Positions 1 to 13,300 of a stretch of 64,000 nucleotides of DNA are shown in pieces. The stretch lies in assembly GCA_005281725.1 (NCBI GenBank), contig SSBO01000008.1, positions 434,001 through 498,000 of the forward strand. Reading direction: 5' to 3'. Both the position numbers and the translations under genes were made by a program. The notes under the pieces are model-generated. The model did no database searches and was not told the origin of the DNA. It saw nothing but the letters and a program-made list of their open reading frames with translations. Each line of letters starts with the position of its first letter. The first letter of the stretch is position 1. Source of the DNA: Wuchereria bancrofti. Its lineage: Eukaryota; Nematoda; Chromadorea; Rhabditida; Onchocercidae.

Positions 1-1318
1 CAGCCAACATCAAATAGCCTTGTTATTCATTCTATTCTGCATGTCAGATATTTGAAAATCATTCACCTCTTCAACTATTATAATTCTCTTCCCTTACAGC
101 CGTTCCTATCTATCGTTATTATTATCACTTTATTTTTATGATTATTGTTATCATCCTTCTTAATATCAAAAACTAATCGTAATTTCTATTGCATGAATTC
201 TATCAAATCATTACTGATTCACTAAGAAAGTGCTTATATGTCTCAAAAGCATCGGACTATCACTCTGTCTCCAAATATGCATACGTTTACCTGACGCTTA
301 TTATTTCGTACGATTACAAGATGAATGCATGATGCGTATTTACGCCAATACATTGTATTATTAACGTGGAAGACGTGCCAATACCATATACATACTAACT
401 GCAAATACTGCTACCATCTAGCAATATTTCTGAAAGTTAGTTATGCTGATTTAATGAGTGATGATCGGCATCGCTTTAGAAAGCATATAAAAATTGAAAT
501 TCAAAACAACTGGTTTCAAGCACTTCACTGCTTCCTGATCTTTTCCTCAGAGATCGGAGTGGATCGAGCCTGCCTCCATTTCATCTTGTTTATTTGTGTC
601 AAACTGATGCATTATTCTCCCTCTCTCTCCCTCCACTTCCTCACCTGTACTCTTTTTTTTCTTCCCTACTAAAATTCCTTTCTTTTTCCCGCACATTCTT
701 TTATTACTTTCTGCATAAGAATTGATTTAATTAAATTTTATTTCTGACAAAATCAAATTTAATCTTCCGAGGAGTGAACTTCTGAAAAGATACTTGGATC
801 GGGAAGTGAAACGTTCGGTCCTTTTTATCTTTGAGTATGTTTTAGCACTAAGTCTGGATTTTTTTAATCAAGATAAAACTTCTCCGTGCTAACCGATCTA
901 ACTCAAAAACCTCATCTTATACACTATCGCTGCTATTTTGCCCTAATAGATTGTACAAAAGCCACACAATAATGTTAAGTTATTTGTTTTAATGCGTTGA
1001 AGAGATAAACGTTCAGTGGTTTGCCACTGAGGTTTGCTATTGACCCGATTTTACACTTCAGAATATTAAATTGCTGAAACATTTCTTTAAAAATTTTAAT
1101 TGAATTTTTTGTTTTTGCTAAATTTCGGCAAATTTCAACCTATTTCACCCCTTTTTTCTACCTGATTTAATTTCACACCATCGTATCGTTCGTTTCTTCA
1201 TTTAATCCGAATTCCTAGGACGCTAATGAGATGTGATTTTAGAAAAACTCCACGTATATGCAACTTCGGCTTACAGATACGATATATCATCTCTAATAAC
1301 TAACTGTACGCTACAATA
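1..1318. other. 5' flank of the class IX myosin gene; no gene seen
   Basis: AT-rich sequence with no coding pattern that I could support on either strand; the one longer open frame (325-672) has no recognisable motif or codon pattern. A TTACAG acceptor ends at 1276, about 42 bases before the myosin ATG. It could be a trans-splice (spliced-leader) acceptor, which is common in nematodes, but that is inference. Confidence 0.5.
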
Positions 1319-4300
1319 ATGAGCTTTGATTCGACGTCATCATTGGGTTCTATTAGCACGGTAAACGTCTATCCTAACCGTTCGTTAACCATTGTTTCAA
1401 ATGCAAGTTCAACGGATGAGTCACATTTTCAAACTGTTTCTGTTTATTTGTATTCATTTAATCCGGATTCCTATGAAGATCGAATTAGTTTTGATTTCCA
1501 TAAATGGGCAACTACCGAGGAACTTATTGAGAAAGTCCTGCAACAAAAACAAGGTAAAATTTTGGGAAGCAACAAGAAAATGATTCAGAATTCATCACTG
1601 GATAATAATAGCCTAATAAATAAGAATAGAAAAATTGATACGCACTGCTTTCAGTCAGCGTCTTGACCATTACGTGAAACGTGAAACTTAACGACAACGA
1701 GTGATCCATCCGATCATATTGATGCTTTTACAGCTTTTCATACTTTAAATACCATTACTAACATATCCAACATATTGCAGAATTGGCGCATCAGTGTGCT
1801 GATAATTATGAGTTATACGAAATTATGGGTACATTGGATGGACAGACCTTCAAAGAGCGGAAACTTGACCGGGGCGAATATCCGGTAGCTGTGCAAATGC
1901 TGTGGACACGACCGATGCACAGCGAAAGCAATGAAGCTACGCCAAAAAATCGCTTAGTACTGAGGTGAAAATAAATGAAGATTTTTTTATGTAATCAAAT
2001 GTGTTTATCACTGGAGTAAAAGTGAACCAAATAAGCCAATCTTGGCTACTTAGTTGTATAGCCAAGGAACTCATATTAGCATGTCTGATTGCACAGCATT
2101 CTCATAGTTTTAGTTCCTTTGTAATTATAAACAAAGATACTGTCTCAACTGTAACCGATAAGAATCACGTATCAGTGATAATGGTAGCATTAGGACTAGA
2201 AGTGGAAAGAAGCACTTTTATAAGTAGAAACACTTGGTTGGGTTGGTCAAAAATTTTTGTTAGTTTTGAAATGCAAACCTTTGGCTTTAACAAAGAATCA
2301 AACAAGAAACCTCAAATGTCTAATTGATACTTTTGCTAAGTTGGGACTTTTAAAAGTGAGTAGTTTTTAAGTAAATGAATTGCGCTTTATAAAATTAAGC
2401 CTTGTCTCACTTAAATTGACTTGAATTCATTTAAATTAAGTGCAGTTCCATAAAGTTCACTTACTTCATTTGCTTAAATTACATAACATTTTTTGGCATT
2501 CCCTGATGCTCTTACCTTGCAATTTCTAGGCATAAAGACTCATCGCTGTTGTCCGATGGTGTGCATTTTGGATCTACGAAAACATCCAGTACCATCGATT
2601 CCTTCTTGGCCAAATTCTTGACACAGCCTCAGGTACAACAACGTTTCTCATATGATCCATAATGAAAAGGTCTATTCTAGAAGACACAGTTGATGGAGAT
2701 AATAAAGCCTTCTTGTCCCAAATTCACAATTTTTTTTTTTAGGACCGTGAATATCCCGATTTATGCATGCTTCCGGAGCTTACGGAACAAACATTACTTG
2801 ATAATCTTAAGGATCGCTTTGCTAGTGGACACATATATACCTATATAGGTAAGTCTCTTACAGTCGCCCTTTCATTTCAAAAATAGCAAGAAAAAAGATA
2901 TTTTGTTATAGAAAAAAAAACGCACATGCAAATATTATGGATTTCAGCTTGCTAAAACTTACATTTTACTTTCGCCGTTGCCATATTTGCGCCTAATTAT
3001 AGCTTATATTTACAATTTATATATCAGTTTTAAAAAATAATTCAACTTCTCATCATATGTTCCTCAATGTGTTCGCTTTACAGTACTCTTTCTTTGCTTT
3101 CCATCTGTTTTATTCTTGGCACTTTAACTGTATGTCTTAAAGTAAGAAATTAGCATTCATATTTATAGTTAATCTTAATGAATTAATTGATTCCATTTTA
3201 TTCATTAAATATTACAGGGCCAATTTTATTAGCTGTTAATCCTTTTAATTTCTTTCCAATCTATAATCCAAAGTATGCTCGATTGTATTCTCAAATTCGG
3301 CAACTTTCCAGTATGCCACCACATATTTTTGCCATTGCTAATATTACATATCACAGGTACGTTTCCATCATTCATTTACTGCTTTTGATTACGACTACGT
3401 CTTATATTTGAAGTCGAATTTGAAAGTCTTAGTTTTGCTCTAATGATAAGAGTGATCACTTCATGGTAGGCATCATCCTTCGACCATTATAAAAATATTT
3501 AAACATATCCGTCAAATTAATTTATCGAATTTATTCGATAATTGAGCTACAACATGCTTTGTTGTTATGGTTATGGCAATCCCTCCTAAGCAATATTGAA
3601 TACTCTTTTCATTGTCACAACGTCACTGTTTAGCTACAACGCTAAGTAAATTTATGTTAATTGTCGATCATGAAATTTAGAAAGTTTTCCTTCACTTCCA
3701 TATATCATTAAGTGTCAACAGTGAATTGGATCAAAACCTGCTTCAGCATGTTACGGATTAAGGAAAATCAGTGCATTGTAATAAGTGGGGAATCAGGTTC
3801 CGGGAAAACCGAATCGACAAATTTCCTGTTACATCATTTCACCACACTGAGTCAAAAAGGTTCCAGCACCGGAAGTTCCGTTGAACAAACCTTACTTTCT
3901 GCTGGACCTGTACTTGAGGTTTGTTTCTCTATATCTTTTCTTGAATTTCAAAAAACAGTGCAACTTATCACTAAATACTCCTTCTTAGTTACTCTTTATG
4001 TCACAGACTAATTACTCCTTACTCCTCAACTCAGGATGATAAACTTATATCAGCGTAGTCCGAAATTTAATCAAAATTAAAAAAAAGAAAGAAAAACCTT
4101 TGAGGCGTTTGGAAATGCAGTAACGGTGCAAAATAATAACAGTAGCAGATTCGGAAAATTTATCCGAGTGAATTATCGAGAAAATGGGATGGTCTCGGGG
4201 TATGTTTATTTAATATTCAAAGAAAGCCAAAATATTATGGTAGAGATACTTCATTGATGTTTGAGACGATCAAAGATAGAAACACTGAGTCAGTATTATG

Positions 4301-7300
4301 AGATATTCTTGAAACTTTGAAAATGCCTATTGCAATATCCAAGTTATCAGCAAATGCATATTTTCGTGCTTAAGTTAAATATTCATTAAGAAAATTGATA
4401 TTGTTAATATTAGTAAAATTCGTTAATTTGATTTTTTTTTTCAGAGCAAATGTTGAAATTTACTTGCTAGAAAAGTCACGAATCATTTCACAGGCTGTTG
4501 GTGAAAGGTAGGAAATAAATACCCTTTCAACCGAGAAATTTAACAAGTTTTCTTAGCAACTTTTGCTTTTCAAAAATTATATCAATGAAACTTTTTTTCA
4601 GTTCTTTTGAGATGATGTACGAGGATTTTAAATTATAATTTAATTTTGATAAATTGCCTCTCTTCAAGCATCAATAAACATTTGTAGTTTGCACAGACTG
4701 AATTTAAAAATGTTTATATTTCGCAGGAACTATCACGTTTTTTACTATTTATTAAACGGCGCATCCGAGGAGGAGCGACAAAGGCATTACTTGATGCAAC
4801 CAACCGAATATAGCTACCTTAATCAGGTAAATAACTGTATCAAAGTATACTTTCAAATAGTCCTTCATATCTCTTTGTTTTCCGGTTTTGTTTAAACAAT
4901 GTCTTAAATATCTGAAAACATCAGTTTATGCCAATTGTCTATTCCGATAAAAAGTGTATGCAGGATTACCCTGGAAAAGTGATATGGTGCAATGTATATG
5001 GTTAAAAATTTGCTGTGCACAATTTTAATTTATTTCCAGAAATGACCCCAATTGATTTGATGGATTTAGATGATGAAATCACATCATAATTTTCCAAAAT
5101 AGCCTATTTAAAGGCTTTATCATCTACGGAAATGTCAAAGGCTGTGACTTTCAGATGCAAAATTATTGAAGAAATTCTAAGTGAAAAGAAGGAAAGATTC
5201 GAAAATAATTTTTTTCCTTCTATCCTCCCATTACTAAAATATCACAATGATGACCCTTAAACCACTGGATCATGATTCAATCGGTTGACATTCTTGCTGC
5301 ATGCACGCGTGACATGCATTTGAAAATATGCGTGCAAAAAATCTTGCAAGTAACAAGTGTGGAAAAAAAAAAAACGGATGAAATTGAATGCTGTAGTGAG
5401 GACACATGTGTGAAAAAGACTACTGTAGTAGGACTCTCGGAGAAGCAAGAATAGCCTTTTTAGAAATATTCCTTCTTAATTTTAAACCGAGAATTTTCGT
5501 CTCCAATGTCAGGTAAGTTTCAGGAAAATTATCACTCAGATTTACACTGCTTTTCATCTTCTTCCTTCCTTCCTTTCTTTCTTTCTCACTCATTCAGTTA
5601 TTTCTTCTCTCATTCGAATTATCTCTATATGCATTCATGAATCAACAAGTCTTGATCTCAAATTCAAGACCCAAACATTGTTGACAGTTGAAAGATTAAA
5701 TTGAAAATGAGTCGAGAAGACTGAATTTAATTTATGTGATATTTGTCGGAAAACCTTTTCTGGCTCATTTGTTATTTTCAGAATAACTTTTATGCAGCAG
5801 AAGGAGTGAATGAATGTTACGAATATCAACGACTCAAATATGCTATGGATGCTGTCGGCTTTTCACAACAATCCCAGCAAAATATGTTTGCAGTTATTTC
5901 AGCTGTGTTACTTCTTGGGAACATACAGTATGTCCGGGTAAGAATGTGTCACATGCTCCTCAGGTAATGAATGCTTAACCTGTCTGTCAGTGACAATGAG
6001 ACAGTGTCATTTAGAGAAGTGGCTATCACAGTGACGAGAATGTCTCCATCGGCAATGAGGAAGTGTTATCTATCATTTCAACATTGCTGCATATCAAGGC
6101 ATCCAGTCTGCAACAAGCCTTGACGATGCGTCGGACGGTGATGAAAAATGATGTCGTCATCTCGCAGTACAGTGTTAGCGAGGTGATTCAGCATTTTTGA
6201 ATTTTTAGAGAATTTTCAATTTCGAAATGAACTATTTATGATGATAGAGTGAGTGAGTGAGTTAGTTAGTTAGAAATAAAAGACGATGAAAATAAGTGTA
6301 AGTGTTTTCAAAGATTTGTGTACTGATAAGAAATAAGATATGATACATCTCACTGGAAATCACTGCCATTAGAAATTATCTTCAACATTTCATTTAGCAT
6401 GAATTGCTCATTTCAATTATCATTTTGTACCTGAAATTGTCACTTGCTGAAAACCACTCTACTGTATAGTAACTTCCTTCCGGAAATGTACATCAATAGT
6501 TTCTAACTTCCGGACTGTACGAATGTGATAGATACAGACAGACACGGATGCAATGTACGAACGTTGAAGTGTAAATCATATTTATATCAATCACTTTTAT
6601 TTGATTCCCTAATGCCAAGAAGTCACAAATTGCTGCGTTAAGTTAGCAAATTTTATTTGAAACGAAATGAATCATAAAAAAATGATGAAATTAAGGCAAA
6701 GGATACACGCGATGCTATGGCAAAATGTTTGTACAATGCCTTGTTTTATTGGATAGTATTACGGATAAATCAAGCGTTGCTAAAAAAAGAACGACTTACG
6801 TCAAAGACAGGATATTATATTGGTATTTAAGCTTAAGTTTGAATTTAAATTAATGTTGAATTTCGTCCAAATTCTCTTATTTATAACTTCTTCAATCTTA
6901 AAGTTTGAATCACACTTCATTGTGTGGTGAAATTTCCTCCTTTAGCTGCTGGTTGAGAAATTAGTTTTTGAATTGTCTATTGATTTTAATTTAGTTGTAT
7001 CGAAGTTCTTTGTATTTTGTTACTTTTTATGTCTAATTCTTATGATTTTGAAAGTCCAACTGGATTTCCGGACGAGACATTGCCATGTAGCTATTTAGTT
7101 AGAAGCAGGATGTTTACGAAAGCAGAAATTCTCACCTTCTCTTCTACTTCGTTGTAAATTTGAAATACATTTAATGTCGGACCACTTTTTCAGAGTAGAA
7201 TCAATCAGTCCATTAGAAATGAATTTAATAGCTATTCTAGGTATTCTGGATATTTTCGGATTCGAAGATGTTGGTGGAAAGTGGAATTCATTCGAACAAC

Positions 7301-10300
7301 TCTGTATCAATTATGCAAATGAGCATCTGCAAGCTTACTTCAACCAACATATCTTCCAATTCGAGCAGGTATACAAGTAATTTTATTCTATGAATTGTCT
7401 TGAATGACAAGCAGAATTCAACTTGAAGTGTGAAAAGAAACTATAAAAGATATATCGGAGAGGAGAACGGATAGCTTGTAAGAATGATATAAGTCCGATA
7501 AATAAAGTAAATTAGTAAATTACACGCCTTGCTACTATATAGTTTAGAAATTTATATGCTAATTTTGCATAAATACTTTTGTTTTTATCGAAGGTTGTCT
7601 TCGCCGAATTACTGCTAGAAAATTAATGGCGCATTAGTACTGGTATCATTCGATGTGGTTCTTTGTTTCAGGAAGAATATTTAAAAGAAGGAATTACTTG
7701 GACAAACATTGAATACACCGATAATACCGAATGTGTCCAATTGTTTCAGGTTAATTTTGCTTTTTCGATGCAAAACACGAGAGCAGCTTACATTATTAGA
7801 GCAGCTTTAGTAACAATAAAACCAATTTATGATTCACTTGGAAGAAAAATCAATACTGTATTCTTCACCGTTACATCAATGAGATGTTGTTGAAGTTTAT
7901 TTGCATTATCAAGCAAAGCTCACATTTTCAGGAAAATCGAATTCCATTTTAATTTTCAACCAAATTATAATTACATTTGCTTTTTTGTTCATTTTTGATG
8001 CTAAAAACCCATTGGTAATTTCTGACTTATTGTTGTGCGGTGATTAAACTTCTTTAATCAATAACATGACTAAACGATTGTTCGATGGTTGAAGATCACT
8101 TTGAAGGCATTATGCACAGATGAACTGTTCCGGCTGATGTGAACGATATGACACAGAGAAGAGAGATAACCTGAAATAACCGGACATTCCTGATCATTAA
8201 ATGAAGTGAGAGTGGAAGGGAGGAAATGGGAAAGGAATCGCTGCAAATGTTATTACTATTGTCGTTGTTGTTTTATTTGCAGAGCAAACCATATGGCATA
8301 TTCCGATTGATTGATGAAGAAAGTAATATCAACAATGGAACGGATGAGTCGATGCTCGATAAGCTCAATCAATTCCTCAAAACCAACGAATACTATGAAA
8401 CACCTCAGAAGCGTGAATCAGCCTTCATTGTTGCCCATTATGCGGGAAAAGTGAAATATCAAATTAAGGTTAATATAATTTGGAAAGGAGAAAAATGAAT
8501 TCATTCCGTTGAAAAATATTTAGACAGAAAGATGACAGGAACGTATGAAAATGAGAATTATTTACTCTCAAGATTTCTGCTTTTGAACTCATTCATCTAT
8601 CCATAAAGTCAATGTTTCAAATCCATTTAAAAGACGGAATGGAATGAGTTTTAGTGTGAAATAATTTTAGTAAATGTAACCGTGTTATGCTGGGATTTTC
8701 CAGATACTTTTAGGGTTTTCGTGAGAAAAACAAAGATTTGATGCGACAAGAAGTTTTAATGGCGATCAAGAAAAGCAAAAGTGCTTTTGTTCGAGGGTTA
8801 GTTGGAAATGATCCGGTTGCGGTGTTTCGTTGGGGCATATTGCGGGCAACTTTCCGGGCAGCAAACGCTTTCTGGCAGGCTGGAAAACTGGCAAAAAAAA
8901 GAGGTTATTATATTTGACACGAAAATTTCTCTTCGTGACAAATGACTGGGTGCTAAGTTATGCAAATCCTGAAATTTTCTCACTGCATACAATTGATCTG
9001 AAGAATGCGAAAGTTGAGCAAAATTTTCGGATGATATTTTTGAAATTAATTTAAAATTGAAATTATTTCCAGAAAATATCGAACACTCTAAGTTACCACG
9101 TGATAATAAGGCAATATTAACTGGGATTAGTTCGGATACGCATCTAAATGCTTTCCTACGTGGTGAAATAAGCCAGGAAATAATGCCACCCTTTTGCGAT
9201 ACATCATTTTTCACCACAATTGTCAGCCACGCTCGAAAACAACCAAACGTGCAAGTGGAGGACTGTCACAGTGCCTTGAAAAGCTTACAGGTCGGTGAAA
9301 AGTTTCTGTTCATGAGTAGCAGAAGAATATCGAAACATTTCTCACTTCTGCATTGTATTTTCTAGGCAGTGAAAGCTTTTTCGGAAAAGAAAAGTATCAC
9401 CGGAAAACCGTCTTCCGTCGGCAAACAATTCCAGCATTCATTGTCGCGACTGATGAGAACGTTGTCTCAGGCAACACCTTATTTCATCCGATGCATCAAA
9501 TCTAACAATGAAAAGGTTGTCGCTCTTCTCTCCTCTCAGCAATATCAGTCGTTAAATTAATGAGTGACTTAGATTTAGGACTAGGCTGACACAGTAGTTT
9601 CTATATATGTTGCCAAGCCTAAACATTGCTCACATTATTGGCCAAAAAAAAATTATGCATCCATGTGGGGTCGGTCATTTTGATGGTAGCCAGCAATATT
9701 TCATTGAAAATCTTCCATGATAAGACGCATTGTGTTGTTACTTAAAAACTTGTTGGTAATTTGAAAAAGTTTTTGCTAAAAAGTTAATGAATATGAGCTA
9801 AAATATTTCCATCCAATCTGGCCATTATTTTGTTGGAATATTTTTACAGAGCCAAGATGATATTTTTCTGTAAAGTTTTGATTATGTCTGTCCAGTATTC
9901 CTGCTAAAATACAACGAGTACTTATTGCAGATTAGTAATTTACAGATTCCGAACCACTTTGACGACAATATTATTTTGCGACAATTGCGTTACACAGGTA
10001 TGCTCGAGACGGTGAGAATACGTCGAGCTGGTTACAGTGTTCGTATCGAATATAAGGTTGGCAAGCACTGTTTCAAATACTGATGGTATTATTAATGCAT
10101 TTTGTTCAATTTTAATTTCAAATTGATGTGATGAAGATGTGACATAAAGATGTGATGGATTTCCGTTGAAATTTTTTTAAAGGATTTCATCAAGCAGTAT
10201 CGAATCCTTCTACCGAAAGGCTGTGAAAGTACCACAGAAGATGTTAAGGAGTTTATCACAAGACATGCATTGATTGATAATAACGAGGTGCAGTTTGGAA

Positions 10301-13300
10301 TCACCAAAGTAAGCATTTCTATATTACTCACTCTCATAACTTGCTAATGCAAACTGTCAACGACAAACTTAGTTTTAAACGAAATTTAATATTCTGAAAG
10401 TTAAAGTAACGTTCTACTAGTACTACGTTGAGTACCTCTGTTCTTCAGGTATTTATGCGTGATGCTGAGAAGTTGATTCTGGATGACCATCTTCATCGCG
10501 TTATTATGAAGCATATCGAAACGTTGCAGAGGTGCATTCAAGCTCTAATGACAAGGCGCAAATACATTAAACTGCGCAACAGTGTTATTGCAATACAGGT
10601 ATGTATCTCGTACTTTAATAAGAAACGAACAGTAAAAGAAAAGAATAGGGAAAATGTGATTCGTTTCAAACTTAGTCATTTCAATCTTTCACACTTCTCC
10701 CTTAATTTTTTCTGAAGTTGTCCCATCATAATTTCATTATTTGCTTAAGTTATTTGAAATTACTCAAATTGAAATCTTTTCAATGATATATCTTTAAATT
10801 ATCTTTTTTACGGTAACACACTTATTGATTTGCTCGTTATAAAAACTTTCAAATGTTTCAATAACTTATGACTGCCCGCTCGACCGATTTGGATAACTTT
10901 TGGATTTAATAATCAGTAAAATTCATTTCAAACTTCTCACTATGAGACTAATATTCCGAATTCATTTTTCCAGGCAGCGACTCGCGGGATGATTGTAAGG
11001 AATCTTTTACGTGAAATGTACAATGCAGCTTTAGTGATTCAACGTAACTGGAAGCGTTTCAAGATGGAGCAAAGGTATCAAAAAATTCGACGGGCTGTTA
11101 TCACTATACAGGCTCATTATCGTGGTGTCTATGCTAGGAAACGGTACTACTTCCTTCCTTTCTGTTTTTACTCAAACTACTACTTCAATTCATTTTACTA
11201 CAGTCCTATCATTCTACAGCACTTTTTCTCCAATCACGTCTAAAATTCGACGTGACTCAGGGTCACGTCGAATTTTAGTTCTAAGATTAAGTGGTTAACG
11301 AATGAATTTAGATATGAGGAAATGAGAAGAGAAAGCGATCCAAAGAAACATTCACCAAATTTCACAATAACAAAGGTTGTACGAAAAATGGAATTGGTAT
11401 CGTTTAATCTGAATGACCCCGAGTCTCTGGCGCAATTTGCGGGTTCGGATGAGGATGAGGAAGAGCTCTCAATAGCATCAACAAGTGTTAGCATTCCGGA
11501 TGAGGAAGAAGATGGACAGGAGGATGTTGGAAGTACTCGGAGTTCGATCCAGCTCGACAGGTGCATTCAATTTTATTTTCTTTAAAAAGAAAATTTCTAT
11601 TTCGTCCCACCACATACGTCGGTAGCAGCGTAAATTTTACGTTAAGCTAACGTCATAGTGCTTGAATGTTGCCTAGGTGAGACATTCTGTCGATTCTATT
11701 CCTCATATCGTTAGGAATCGAAGCAGATCTCTAGGAAAAATCGAAGTGTCAATCCTTATGAATGCCATATTCATTTCAGTGTTCATCTGGAAACGGAACT
11801 CGATGCGACATTCATATTGGAGGATAAGAGACTAAAACTTGTCGAGTAAGTTGACAAACTGATTTTTTTCATTTCCCTACTCTTTATCTATCTAATCATC
11901 TCATCTGTATTGACATTACTCTTTTTCCTTTCTATTAGTGAAATATTGCTAGCTTTTCGGCATGAAACAACACTTTGCCCTTTAACCTTTTACATTTGGA
12001 TTGCTAAATAATGCAATTTTAGTGTGTGGATACACTCAATTAATAATTCAGTCATTGTCTTATCTTTATCTTATCATATGCATGTGGTGCAGTGCGGAAT
12101 AAACATATAGATGGAAACTTCTTTCCCGCCCGTATTGGTTGGTTTTTACCAGAATCACCCAAACTTTACCTATTTTTCCAACTATTTGTTTTTCAGATCA
12201 CCGCGAGATTCAGCAATTTTCAAAAGGAGGATAAGTTCAGCATCAACTGGTACAACCAAAAAGGTTTTCCTATCTCTTATAATCGAATATCTTGAGAAAT
12301 ACACGAATTTGCTAATGAGTATTGGAATTTAAATTCCAATACTAACGCGTAGAAGCAGATTTTAAAAGCTGGGTAGAAATATTTGAAGAAGCAACTGATA
12401 ATTCTTATCATTACTCATGCCTCTACATCTGGCATAATCACCTAAGATTTTCCGATTGTGAACATATCTTCTTATCATAATTACGCAGCGGAATAAATAT
12501 AATTTTCTTGGTAAATTCCCGGCACACTGTTACTACCCAAAAATTGAACATCGTTTCAACTGTTTACGTTTACATTTACCGTTGTTTAATCGCTTCTTGT
12601 TAATATTTTGAATTTCTCTGAAAATCACTCAAGATTGAATCTATTTCATGCAAAATTTTACAGATGAAAATGTTTCGAAGAGCTGCAAGCACAGAAACGG
12701 ACCGACTTTCAATTCCTGAACATATGATGCCTTCGGTAAACATAAATTGAAACTTAAATGTTTACTCTCACCTTTCCCACCACACACACTTCCCTCTGGC
12801 GCAATGAATGCCATTTCCGCTCAAATAGTATATCTTGTTGGGATTAAAATTATATTCAAAGTAATTGTATTTAATTATTTTGCCTCGCCATAATATAAAC
12901 TGATTGGTATCATAGTTTGGACAGAAACGATGAGCCAAAGAAAATCGTTCAACTTCACATCTTCACCATATGGCACTTAATGGACATTGTTCATAGTTCA
13001 AAGTTTCAGAGCCCAGAAAGTAAGAGCAGAAGTAGAAAGATGGGTTTCATGCGAGCTAAGAAGCACTTGAAAGCATTTCTGTCGCGACGTAGTGATAGTA
13101 TCTTAAGTATTGGTGAAAGTCGAGACTCACTTACTGCAAGGTAGGTGCAAGGTCATCATTTCTCAGTAGTTGTTTTTGATCCGAAAGATTCCTTTTCTAA
13201 CTTTTGGAATTCCGGTTTGCTAATATTTCGTGCTAAATACCTATTTGTTATCATCAAATGTCAAATATGCGGGATAATTAGACGAGAAATAATTTGACAT

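Noticed and set aside
8798..9217. 139-codon open frame on the minus strand
   Set aside because: It lies antisense to two motor-domain exons whose plus-strand reading matches class IX myosins and carries proper splice sites.
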